Source: an uncultured Lachnospiraceae bacterium
GTDB taxonomy: Bacteria > Bacillota_A > Clostridia > Lachnospirales > Lachnospiraceae
Assembly: GCA_910585655.1 (NCBI GenBank)
Contig: CAJUFW010000015.1
Span: 17,019-32,608, forward strand
DNA length: 15,590 bases
Direction of reading: 5' to 3'
Below are positions 8,148 through 14,696 of this stretch, piece by piece (the first letter of the stretch is position 1; each line of letters begins with the position of its first letter). The position numbers were made by a program, and so were the translations under genes. The notes beneath the pieces are model-generated. The model did not search any database. It saw only the letters and a list, made by a program, of their open reading frames with translations, and was not told where the DNA came from.

Positions 8148-8690
8148 ATGAACAAAATGGTGACAAAGATTGTGGGACTTGTCGTGATGCTGTTATGCTC
8201 GGCAGGAGTCATCGTAGCGGCGGCTGCTACAAAGGACAATTCCAACAAGCTGTTTGAGGGAGATGCCTTAGAAATTAGCGGATTGGATACCGAGACTTAT
8301 CAGGTGACAGCTTTGGAGCAGAGTAAGGATGGGAACTATATTGTGCATGCGTTTGGCACAGGATACAATGAATCTGCAAATATTGAGATTGTAGTTGTAT
8401 TTGATCCGGCTGCCGAAACCGTCCTGAAAATGAAAGTGGTAGAACAGAGCGAGACAAAGGGACTTGGCTCTAAGATTGCAGACGATGAGTTTGTCAGCCA
8501 GTTTGACGGAATTGCCGCACCGGTGACAGTAGGCGGACTTCTGCCAAGGAACCCGAAGGCGCCGGAGGAGGATACCGGACTGAAAGCAACCGGATTTGAT
8601 TCGGTGACGGCAGCGACGATTTCTTCTAAGGGAGTGGCAAAGATTGTCAATAACGCTTATTTCTTCCTGCATGATCAGGTGATAAAGTAA
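8148..8690 (+). CDS. Exported FMN-binding domain protein (RnfG/NqrC-like)
   Basis: Small extracytoplasmic flavoprotein, probably an electron carrier. 180 residues. Residues 1-27 are a hydrophobic export signal or single anchor (KMVTKIVGLVVMLLCSAG...AAAA); Cys 17 is not in a lipobox. The rest is one FMN-binding domain as in RnfG/NqrC: QSETKGLGSKI (100-110), FVSQFDG, and FDSVTAATISS (150-160), the site where ApbE-type transferases link FMN to a Thr. By position the attachment residue would be Thr 157. The family consensus is D-x-x-S/T-G-A-T, so an Ala replaces the Gly here. The start chosen is the ATG at 8148 with AGGAG 9 nt upstream; an in-frame ATG at 8094 lies inside the -10 box and cannot be used. 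No other rnf or apbE gene is in the window. Its electron donor and acceptor are unknown. Confidence 0.85.
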   Translation: MNKMVTKIVGLVVMLLCSAGVIVAAAATKDNSNKLFEGDALEISGLDTETYQVTALEQSKDGNYIVHAFGTGYNESANIEIVVVFDPAAETVLKMKVVEQSETKGLGSKIADDEFVSQFDGIAAPVTVGGLLPRNPKAPEEDTGLKATGFDSVTAATISSKGVAKIVNNAYFFLHDQVIK

Positions 8691-8724
8691 GTATAAGCTT
8701 TAGCCGAGCGCGGTTGTCATACAA

Positions 8725-8797
8725 AAAAGCTCCTTTGGGCAGAAAGCGATAAACAGCAACATGTATTCTGGTTACGCTTCTGGTCAAAGGGGCTTTT
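8725..8797. terminator. Large bidirectional terminator
   Basis: AAAAGCTCCTTTG (8725-8737) pairs with CAAAGGGGCTTTT (8785-8797). Inside it CAGAAAGCG (8740-8748) pairs with CGCTTCTG (8775-8782) with one bulge, and AACAG (8752-8756) pairs with CTGGTT (8768-8773). On the plus strand it ends the FMN-binding gene and is followed by TTTTGATTTGTTTTT; on the minus strand it ends rnpB and is followed by six T. It separates two convergent transcripts. The one imperfect position of the base stem is a U-G pair in plus-strand RNA but an A/C mismatch in minus-strand RNA. Confidence 0.85.
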
Positions 8798-8811
8798 GAT
8801 TTGTTTTTCTA

Positions 8812-9205
8812 CAAGCAGCACGGTAAGCCGGGTTCTGTCCGGCAGCATATTGGTGAAACCAATGTGTACTGCCGTGATGGTCATCTATCTGGACCTGACG
8901 TTGCCGCCAGGTTCTAGCGACCTACCCGAAGCACGGCGGGCAGCCGTATCGCTTCCATTCGGTCTTGCTTCGGATGGGGTTTACATGGCTCCTGTTGTCA
9001 CCAGCAGGACGGTGGTCTCTTACACCACCTTTCCACCCTTACCGCCGGCATAGGAATCCCTACGCCGGCGGCGGTATATTTCTGTTGCACTTGCCTTGGA
9101 GTCGCCTCCACCGGACGTTATCCGGCATCCTGCCCTATGAAGCCCGGACTTTCCTCACCGAAAAGGACAAAGCCATGTTCGGTGCGACCATCTGTGCTAC
9201 TTGCT
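8812..9205 (-). ncRNA. rnpB: RNase P RNA, bacterial type A
   Basis: Catalytic RNA of RNase P, which removes 5' leaders from pre-tRNAs. Read on the minus strand it has the conserved GAGGAAAGTCCGGGCT near the 5' end (9140-9157), AGGGTGGAAAGGTG in the middle and ACAGAACCCGGCTTA near the 3' end (8825-8839). P1 is formed by CAAGTAGCAC (9194-9203) and GTGCTGCTTG (8812-8821). A 13-bp helix (9042-9054 with 9059-9071, 4-nt loop) matches P12. About 394 nt, normal for type A, which is found in Clostridia, whereas Bacillus has type B. It has its own promoter just upstream and the two-way terminator just downstream. Exact ends are inferred from P1 and the promoter. Open frames crossing this stretch on either strand are not genes. 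Confidence 0.96.
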
Positions 9206-9211
9206 GTTGCC

Positions 9212-9240
9212 ATTTTAGCATGGACGCCGGGATTTGTAAA
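9212..9240 (-). promoter_or_regulatory. Sigma-A promoter for rnpB
   Basis: On the minus strand: TTTACA (9240-9235), 17 bp, then TAAAAT (9217-9212) with TG one base upstream of the -10. The start site would be near 9205, a few bases before the P1 helix, which agrees with the RNA's expected 5' end. It lies 24 bp beyond the stop of the epimerase gene, so rnpB has its own promoter even if the epimerase transcript also runs through. Confidence 0.85.
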
Positions 9241-9264
9241 GTCTTTGCCGGAAGAAAAAAGGAT

Positions 9265-10143
9265 TCAGGCAAATGTGATGCTGTAAGAAAAGGTCACAGT
9301 CTCTCCCGGCGCAGCTGTCTGCCCATATTCTCGTTCTTCTAAAGTGCCGTTAAAATCCGTAGCATCACATCTTCCATACCATGGTTCGATACAGACGAAC
9401 GGTGTTTCTGCTCCCGGAGGCGCCCACAGCCCAAAGAGCGGAGCGTCAAATAACACCGTAATATAAGGCTCCTCTCCTTTTTTTGCCAGTTCGATACGGT
9501 GTGCCTGATGACCTTCTACAATCAGAGCGTCGCCGTCAAAAAGATGTTCGGAAATAGTCAGGGTATGGTTGGCAGTTTCCGGAAGCGGATGTTCGGTATG
9601 GGTATCTGCCAGTCCGCCCTCTGCAATCGCATGATAAGTCAAAGGCGACGTATTGTCAAAACGGAATTCGTAGTCTGTCCGTTTCTTATCCGGCGTCGGC
9701 GGACAGTAAAAAGCCGGGTGCGCGCCGATGGAAAACGGCATAGGCTCCTGTCCGTGGTTAGTCACTTGCCAAAGAACCGTCAGCTTGGTTTCTTCCAGAC
9801 GGTAGCCAATCTGTAACTCAAAGTCAAAAGGATAGTGGCTGCGGGTGGAATCGTCTGCCTTTAAAAAATACCAGATTTCCGACTGGGTAGTGGATAAAAG
9901 AGTAAATTCCATATCGCGGGCAAAGCCGTGCTGTCCCATCGGGTAGGAAACGCCATGATAGTGATATTCCTTGTTTTTCAGGCTTCCGACAAAAGGAAAC
10001 AGGACAGGAGCGTGCCGTTTCCAGTAGGCAGGATCGGCGTTCCAGAGATATTCCGTCCCCTGGGCGTTTTGGACGCTGGTAAGTTCCGCGCCAGCCGAAT
10101 CAACGGTAATGGTCAAATAGTCATTTTTTAAAACATGCTTCAT
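9265..10143 (-). CDS. Aldose 1-epimerase family protein, LacX type
   Basis: Galactose-mutarotase-like enzyme that probably interconverts alpha and beta anomers of a free or phosphorylated sugar in the cytoplasm. 292 residues, typical of the LacX subgroup (shorter than GalM, about 340). The expected active-site residues are visible: His 72 in QHGFAR, His 142 in GAHPAF and the general-base Glu 253 in CIEPWYGRCD. N-terminal LTITVDSAGAELTSV and FPFVGSL also fit. AGGAGG lies 8 nt before the start (10152-10157), and there is no signal peptide. It follows the DUF4129 gene by 71 bp in the same direction; that gap holds an imperfect palindrome but no clear T-run terminator, so read-through is possible. 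The sugar acted on cannot be read from the sequence. Confidence 0.92.
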   Translation of the reverse strand: MKHVLKNDYLTITVDSAGAELTSVQNAQGTEYLWNADPAYWKRHAPVLFPFVGSLKNKEYHYHGVSYPMGQHGFARDMEFTLLSTTQSEIWYFLKADDSTRSHYPFDFELQIGYRLEETKLTVLWQVTNHGQEPMPFSIGAHPAFYCPPTPDKKRTDYEFRFDNTSPLTYHAIAEGGLADTHTEHPLPETANHTLTISEHLFDGDALIVEGHQAHRIELAKKGEEPYITVLFDAPLFGLWAPPGAETPFVCIEPWYGRCDATDFNGTLEEREYGQTAAPGETVTFSYSITFA

Positions 10144-10165
10144 AACTTTTTCCTCCTATTTTTGA

Positions 10166-10210
10166 TTCCCGTTCTCTGTTTTGACAGATAAAAGTACAAA
10201 GAAGCGGGAA
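10166..10210. repeat. Imperfect palindrome between the DUF4129 and epimerase genes
   Basis: TTCCCG (10166-10171) pairs with CGGGAA (10205-10210). A second segment TTCTCTG/CAAAGAA pairs imperfectly inside it, and CTGT-TTTG-ACAG (10176-10187) forms a small inner hairpin. On the minus strand it is followed by ATCAAAAAT rather than a T run, so it is a weak terminator at best. It may be an mRNA processing or stabilising element. Confidence 0.4.
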
Positions 10211-10214
10211 GGGA

Positions 10215-11567
10215 TTACTTTGCTTTGCTTTTTAGCTTTCCGGCGAGCTGTTTGGCAGCGTTTACGTCTTCTTTGGTACAAATTTGACTGCTGTATCGTG
10301 CTTTTTCGTAGAGGTCAGAAAGCTCCTTTGCGGATTGCTGCTCTAATTCGTTGTGACTGATGTCTTGGCTTAGCTCGAAAGGCGCCAACTGCGCTGGTAC
10401 ATCCGGAATATGGTTTCGGATCATCCGATACCAGGCTTTCCGGATTCGCTGTTCGGGCGAGCTGCCAAAGAGACGATTCCAAAAGTTAAATTCCGGACGG
10501 GATTCTGGGGTAAGCTTTTCCTTTTTATCATGATCAAAAGGATTTAAAAATTCTACACGGTCCGAAGCAAGTGTTCTTTGACTGTAAAAAGTTTTTACCA
10601 ACAAAAGAATCAAATAAATCAATAAGGTCAGCGCACCGATAATGGCAGCGGCAATCAGAACGAAAAAGATCACTTTTCCGATAATCTCTGCCAACAAAGA
10701 ACTCTCTTCTGTTCCAAAATCCTGGTGAATATTCTCTAAAGGAGGTTCTGTGCTTTCTCCCTGGCTTTCTTCTATACGGAGAAGCCAGAAAATAAACATA
10801 AGGACAGCGCGGAAGCCGTCGAAAAATAAGGTAATCAGAGAGGGAAGGAGATGTTCTAGCGGCAGGAGGCAGATAATGGTCATCAAAAAAGTAGAAATCA
10901 GAAAGAACACCGCTAAAAGCCAGCCGTTGGAGGTGCTGATCTGCCCAAGCGGAACATCAACAGAGGTTTTTACTTCCTCTAAAAATCCAATGTATTGCAG
11001 TAAATATTTATTGTAAAAGTAAAGCAAAATCTGTAAAACGGCTCCTGCCAAAATCCAAAAGGACAAGCCGGGAGTATGCAGAGAGAGGCTGGCAATCTGA
11101 ACCAGAATCGGCACGCCTAACACGGCAAGTGGGATATTGCTGCCCAGATAGTTGTCCGGATGGTGAAGTTTTATCACAAAATTTCCGACAAACATTGCTA
11201 CTGCAAAGGCGATATAAAACAACGTTAAAAGAATACGCGGACTGGTAAGATCGAGTAAATTTACCGTACCATCTATTTCATAGACAACAGCGCCCGGAAA
11301 GTGTGCAGGAAGCCCGGCTGCAAGCAGCCAGATGGCAAGCGGTATCGCGGCATAGAGCAGATTACAAAGGAAAAAGACGTGCAGATTGGTACAATAGTTT
11401 TGTAGCAGGAAAGAAAGTACGAAAGCCATGATCGGAAAGATAATGGTCCAGGACAGGGATAAGGCATCCAAAGCGCAAAGTACCAGCAGAATTACCGGAA
11501 AACAGGCTAAAAAAATGATGATAGTATTGAGAATACGGGTAAGTCTTTTGTAACGGGCAATAGACAT
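10215..11567 (-). CDS. Multi-pass membrane protein with C-terminal DUF4129 domain
   Basis: 450 residues. About nine hydrophobic segments are visible, roughly at 12-34, 40-56, 63-84, 111-132, 144-163, 168-190, 215-236, 240-263 and 295-325, followed by a cytoplasm-type polar tail. That tail (about 372-432) matches DUF4129: RIRKAWYRMI (374-383), a central PFELSQD and the hallmark YEKARYS (420-426). DUF4129 is typically fused to or encoded beside transglutaminase-like and DUF58 proteins and is of unknown function. The start chosen is the ATG at 11567 (MSIARYKRL), with GGAG about 11 nt upstream and a 44-bp gap after the DUF58 gene. The frame is open to 11636, but those extra 23 residues would overlap the DUF58 gene and lack a good ribosome binding site. 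It is probably in an operon with DUF58; no transglutaminase domain is present. Function unknown. Confidence 0.82.
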   Translation of the reverse strand: MSIARYKRLTRILNTIIIFLACFPVILLVLCALDALSLSWTIIFPIMAFVLSFLLQNYCTNLHVFFLCNLLYAAIPLAIWLLAAGLPAHFPGAVVYEIDGTVNLLDLTSPRILLTLFYIAFAVAMFVGNFVIKLHHPDNYLGSNIPLAVLGVPILVQIASLSLHTPGLSFWILAGAVLQILLYFYNKYLLQYIGFLEEVKTSVDVPLGQISTSNGWLLAVFFLISTFLMTIICLLPLEHLLPSLITLFFDGFRAVLMFIFWLLRIEESQGESTEPPLENIHQDFGTEESSLLAEIIGKVIFFVLIAAAIIGALTLLIYLILLLVKTFYSQRTLASDRVEFLNPFDHDKKEKLTPESRPEFNFWNRLFGSSPEQRIRKAWYRMIRNHIPDVPAQLAPFELSQDISHNELEQQSAKELSDLYEKARYSSQICTKEDVNAAKQLAGKLKSKAK

Positions 11568-11611
11568 AACTATGACAGCTCCTTTCCTAGTCAAATGCAG
11601 GGTCATGATGG

Positions 11612-12745
11612 TTACAAAAGTTTTGGGACGTCCCAACGGAGCAGGCAGTCTCCGATATCCTCCGGAACAATCAACTCCATATCGTCATGAAGCGGGACAA
11701 TCCAGAACACCGGAACCTGTTCTTCGATCAAAGTACGAACGGCTTCGATTAAGTCCTGGCGCTGGAAGGTGGAAATAAGAATCAGCGTATCTTCGCTTTT
11801 TCCGGCAGCCTCTTCCAGAATGGTATGTAAAGCAGGAAGAAAGGCGGGTACTCGGAGGCGGGTATCAATCCGGCAAAGCGCTTCGTCAATCGTTCGCGCA
11901 TGCCCGGGTCCGGAACCGGCAGGGATAGAGACCGGTTTTTGCGTGATCAGATCGCAGCCGTTGGACTCCAAAGAAACGGGAATTCCCTGGCGGATAAATT
12001 CTCCGGTCAAGGTAGAAGCCAGACGTATTGCCTCCTCTAACAGCTCGTCGTACTGCCAGATGGTTTCCAGCTCCAGATTCAACAGAAGGTGGACACGCTG
12101 GGAAGAGGTGTAATCGTGTTGGTTGACCTTTAGTGTTCCGGTTTTGGCAGACGCTTTAAAGTTGACCGAACGGAGGCTGTCAAAGGGCTGATATTCGCGG
12201 ATTCCCCGAAATTCAAACGGATCCTCATTGATCACCCGTCTGGCTAAAATCGTACCAAACATCTGGCGGAACAAAATCTCAAACGCTTCTGTATGAAGAT
12301 AGCGGGGATAGACCGAAAGCGAAAGGTTACAGGGAATGACCTGCACCAAACTGGAAGAAAGGAACATATCATTGCTTACGGCGTCAATCCGGCTGATCGT
12401 ATAAAAGCCCCGTTTAGAACAGGTAAAATCCAGGGTTCTGGTAATCCGCTGATACATAAGAACGGATAAAATATCGTTGCGGTAAAACTGATCAGATATT
12501 TGGGAATTGTTCTGATCGTCAAAGACCAGAAAACGGGAGGCGGAAAATTTGACGCGAAGTACCGGAAGCGGAAGAAACTTACGGTTAGAAACCGTTTCGT
12601 ATAGCTGCATTCGTTCTCCCTCACGGGCGGAATTTTCGGAAAAAGACAAGGAAATGCCCAGATTTTTTGCCCAAAACTTCCGGGACAGCTTCCTCTGAAG
12701 AAAGAATAATCCAAATATAAATCCCAAGGCTATTATAATATTCAT
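11612..12745 (-). CDS. DUF58 domain-containing protein
   Basis: 377 residues. One N-terminal hydrophobic segment (2-18), then a beta-rich region, then the DUF58 core: DPFEFRGIREYQPFDSLRSV (175-194) followed by NFKASAKTGTLKVN (195-208) and a hydrophobic strand VHLLLNL. The C-terminal half has a von Willebrand A-like alternation (DTLILISTF, VPVFWIVPL). DUF58 proteins are usually partners of MoxR AAA+ ATPases and are linked to envelope or metal-related assembly; the biochemical role is not established. The start is the ATG at 12745 with AAAGGA 9 nt upstream; an upstream in-frame GTG at 12769 would put the ribosome binding site inside the gene. It is the first gene after a minus-strand promoter. 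No MoxR gene lies between it and that promoter. Confidence 0.86.
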   Translation of the reverse strand: MNIIIALGFIFGLFFLQRKLSRKFWAKNLGISLSFSENSAREGERMQLYETVSNRKFLPLPVLRVKFSASRFLVFDDQNNSQISDQFYRNDILSVLMYQRITRTLDFTCSKRGFYTISRIDAVSNDMFLSSSLVQVIPCNLSLSVYPRYLHTEAFEILFRQMFGTILARRVINEDPFEFRGIREYQPFDSLRSVNFKASAKTGTLKVNQHDYTSSQRVHLLLNLELETIWQYDELLEEAIRLASTLTGEFIRQGIPVSLESNGCDLITQKPVSIPAGSGPGHARTIDEALCRIDTRLRVPAFLPALHTILEEAAGKSEDTLILISTFQRQDLIEAVRTLIEEQVPVFWIVPLHDDMELIVPEDIGDCLLRWDVPKLL

Positions 12746-12818
12746 GAGGTCGTTTCCTTTCCTGTACACACTCCCTTCCGCAAATCACAAGTCAGTAAAG
12801 GGAGATTTGATTTACCTT

Positions 12819-12847
12819 ATTTTACAACGAATCCGATAAAGATTCAA
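12819..12847 (-). promoter_or_regulatory. Sigma-A promoter for the DUF58-DUF4129 operon
   Basis: On the minus strand: TTGAAT (12847-12842), 17 bp, TAAAAT (12824-12819). The start site would be near 12812, giving a leader of about 66 nt before the DUF58 ATG. It is divergent from the tgt promoter; the two -35 boxes are 29 bp apart, so a protein bound between them could affect both. Confidence 0.75.
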
Positions 12848-12876
12848 TAAAAAAAGTATAAATCTAAAAAATCGGG

Positions 12877-12905
12877 TTGAAAAGAGAAGAGAAGCAGGGT
12901 ATACT
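12877..12905 (+). promoter_or_regulatory. Sigma-A promoter for tgt-yajC
   Basis: TTGAAA (12877-12882), 17 bp, TATACT (12900-12905), close to consensus. The start site would be near 12912, leaving a leader of about 98 nt before tgt that contains two hairpins. Confidence 0.8.
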
Positions 12906-12946
12906 TAACATATTGTCTTGGGAAACAGGCAAAAGGAAGATGGTAG

Positions 12947-12994
12947 AATCCCTAAGGGGATTTTACGGAAACTAAGCCCGATTTTAGTCGGGCT
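12947..12994 (+). promoter_or_regulatory. Two hairpins in the tgt leader
   Basis: AATCCC-TAAG-GGGATT (12947-12962, followed by TT) and AGCCCGA-TTTTAG-TCGGGCT (12975-12994), both perfectly paired. The second ends only 6 nt before the AGGAGG of tgt (13001-13006), which itself lies only 3 nt from the ATG. The arrangement suggests control of translation or a weak attenuator. It does not fit the preQ1-I riboswitch, whose loop is longer and pairs with an A-rich tail. Confidence 0.45.
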
Positions 12995-13009
12995 CAAAAT
13001 AGGAGGAAT

Positions 13010-14146
13010 ATGTATCGTTTATTACACAAAGACGGAAATGCAAAGCGTGGCGAATTTCACACGGTTCATGGTGTGATTCAGACGCCGGTTTTTATGAACG
13101 TCGGTACGGCGGCAGCGATTAAGGGTGCTGTTTCTACCGAGGATTTGTACCGGCTGCATACGCAGGTGGAGCTGTCCAATACCTATCATCTGCATGTGAG
13201 ACCAGGAGATGAGGTCGTAAAAAAACTGGGCGGACTCCATAAGTTTATGGTATGGGATAAGCCGATTTTAACCGATTCCGGCGGTTTTCAGGTGTTTTCC
13301 CTGGCTGGTCTGCGAAAGATCAAAGAGGAGGGCGTCTATTTTCATTCTCATATAGACGGCAGAAAGATTTTTATGGGACCGGAGGAAAGTATGCGTATCC
13401 AGTCTAATTTGGCTTCTACGATAGCGATGGCGTTTGACGAGTGTGCGCCTGCGCTGGCAGAACGGGACTATATTCAAAATTCCGTAGAGCGTACGACCAG
13501 ATGGCTGGAACGTTGTAAGAAGGAACTGGCGCGGTTGAATACACTGCCGGATACCATTAACCCGAAACAGCTTTTGTTTGGTATCAACCAAGGAGGTATT
13601 TTAGGGGATATCCGGACGGAACATGCCAAGCGGATTGCCGATCTGGATTTGGACGGCTATGCGATCGGCGGTCTGGCAGTAGGGGAAACCCATGAAGAGA
13701 TGTATGATATCATCGAAAAAGTGGTGCCATATTTGCCGGAAGAAAAACCGACTTATCTGATGGGAGTGGGTACGCCGGAAAATATTTTAGAGGCGGTAGA
13801 ACGTGGGGTGGATTTTTTTGACTGTGTTTATCCAGCCAGAAACGGTCGCCATGGAAACGCCTATACCAATCATGGCAAAATGAATCTGTTAAACGCGCGC
13901 TACGAGCTGGACGAAAGACCGATAGAAGAGGGCTGCGGCTGTCCGACGTGCCAGCGCTATAGCAGGGCGTATATCCGCCATTTGCTAAAAGCCAAGGAAA
14001 TGCTGGGACTGCGGCTTTTGGTGATGCACAACCTGTATTTTTATAATACGATGATGGAAGAAATCCGTGCCGCGATTGAGGAGGATCGCTTTCTTTCGTA
14101 TAAAAAGAAGAAAATAGAGGGAATGCGTGCCGGAGTAGAGGCATAG
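13010..14146 (+). CDS. tgt: tRNA-guanine transglycosylase
   Basis: Exchanges guanine 34 for a queuosine precursor (preQ1) or queuine in tRNAs for Asp, Asn, His and Tyr. 378 residues, normal. TIM-barrel with Asp 89 in DSGGFQVFSL (general acid/base), Asp 143 in AFDEC and Gln 194 in NQGG (base recognition), GGLAVGE (220-226), nucleophile Asp 271 in FFDCVYP, and the zinc site Cys 309, Cys 311, Cys 314, His 340. All key residues are present. Variations from the usual bacterial sequence: FGINQGG rather than FGIVQGG, and PARNGRHG rather than PTRNGRNG in the anticodon-contact loop. The start ATG is supported by the family N-terminus, though AGGAGG lies unusually close (3 nt). No preQ1 synthesis gene is in the window. 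yajC follows after 90 bp, the classical tgt-yajC order. Confidence 0.97.
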   Translation: MYRLLHKDGNAKRGEFHTVHGVIQTPVFMNVGTAAAIKGAVSTEDLYRLHTQVELSNTYHLHVRPGDEVVKKLGGLHKFMVWDKPILTDSGGFQVFSLAGLRKIKEEGVYFHSHIDGRKIFMGPEESMRIQSNLASTIAMAFDECAPALAERDYIQNSVERTTRWLERCKKELARLNTLPDTINPKQLLFGINQGGILGDIRTEHAKRIADLDLDGYAIGGLAVGETHEEMYDIIEKVVPYLPEEKPTYLMGVGTPENILEAVERGVDFFDCVYPARNGRHGNAYTNHGKMNLLNARYELDERPIEEGCGCPTCQRYSRAYIRHLLKAKEMLGLRLLVMHNLYFYNTMMEEIRAAIEEDRFLSYKKKKIEGMRAGVEA

Positions 14147-14181
14147 ATATCATCTGCTTTTCCGGCAGAAAAGGATAGCAA

Positions 14182-14226
14182 AAAACAAGAAAGCACAATA
14201 AAACAAGAAAGTTACAAACAAGGAGG
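14182..14226 (+). repeat. A-rich direct repeats before yajC
   Basis: AAAACAAGAAAG occurs twice (14182-14193 and 14200-14211), and a related ACAAGGAGG (14218-14226) contains the yajC ribosome binding site. Spacing is 18 and 15 bp. This is unstructured A-rich leader that may help ribosome loading; no known motif is recognised. A small hairpin CTTTTC-CGGCA-GAAAAG (14157-14173) without a T run lies just upstream. Confidence 0.4.
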
Positions 14227-14236
14227 ATGTAATGGT

Positions 14237-14560
14237 ATGACAGGATTTTTAGCAGCGGCAGGAGCAGAGGGCGGAATGGGCAGCTTTTTTGGAATTATGG
14301 TCGTTTATATCGTAGTAATCGGTGTAGCGATGTATTTTATCAGCTACCGTCCGCAGAAGAAGCAGCAAAAGCAGATGGAGGCGCTGCTTGCTTCCCTAGA
14401 AATCGGAGACAGCATTTTGACGACCAGCGGTTTTTACGGCGTGGTAATCGATATCATGGACGAAGTCGTTATCGTGGAGTTTGGGAACAATAAAAACTGC
14501 CGTATTCCAATGAAAAAGACAGCGATTGTCGAGGTAGAAAAGGCAAATTCGGCAGAATAG
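14237..14560 (+). CDS. yajC: YajC, Sec translocase accessory subunit
   Basis: Small membrane subunit that joins SecDF to the SecYEG preprotein channel. 107 residues, normal. A short N-terminal segment, one membrane helix (about 17-36), the typical RPQKKQQKQ after it (38-46), and the soluble domain with LEIGDSILTTSGFYGVV (about 54-70) and VEFGNNKNCRIPMKKTAI. AGGAGG lies 10 nt before the ATG at 14237; the nearer ATGs at 14227 and 14232 are out of frame. It is in the tgt operon by order and spacing. In many bacteria secD and secF follow; here an iron-sulfur scaffold gene follows instead. Confidence 0.95.
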   Translation: MTGFLAAAGAEGGMGSFFGIMVVYIVVIGVAMYFISYRPQKKQQKQMEALLASLEIGDSILTTSGFYGVVIDIMDEVVIVEFGNNKNCRIPMKKTAIVEVEKANSAE

Positions 14561-14618
14561 GAAAAAAGTCTAAAAAAGGTATAGACGAAATGCAAATTTT
14601 GTGCGAAAATAGAAGCAG

Positions 14619-14659
14619 GTGTGAGGACAGGCAGGAACACTTCCTCCCGTCTTCTACAC
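14619..14659 (+). promoter_or_regulatory. Long hairpin before the iron-sulfur scaffold gene
   Basis: GTGTGAGGAC (14619-14628) pairs with GTCTTCTACAC (14649-14659) with one bulge and one G-U pair. Inside, GGCAGGAA (14630-14637) pairs with TTCCTCCC (14641-14648) with one C/C mismatch, leaving a 3-nt loop CAC. There is no T run after it. It lies 37 nt before the start codon. It may be a terminator remnant for tgt-yajC, an mRNA stabiliser, or a regulatory leader. I see no convincing promoter in 14561-14618. Confidence 0.45.
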
Positions 14660-14696
14660 AGCTCATACGAATATGTATATTGAAAGGAGTCTCAAC

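Noticed and set aside
8796..9342. Open reading frames of 85 and 125 codons on the plus strand
   Set aside because: They run antisense across rnpB and the 3' end of the epimerase gene, have no ribosome binding site and no protein-like composition; the stretch is explained by RNase P RNA.
11568..11636. Longer N-terminus of the DUF4129 membrane protein
   Set aside because: It would overlap the end of the DUF58 gene and has no ribosome binding site; GGAG precedes the ATG at 11567.
12912..13009. preQ1-I riboswitch before tgt (a CTAA-like segment was noticed)
   Set aside because: The first hairpin has a 4-nt loop, too short for the preQ1-I fold, and the A-rich tail does not pair as required.
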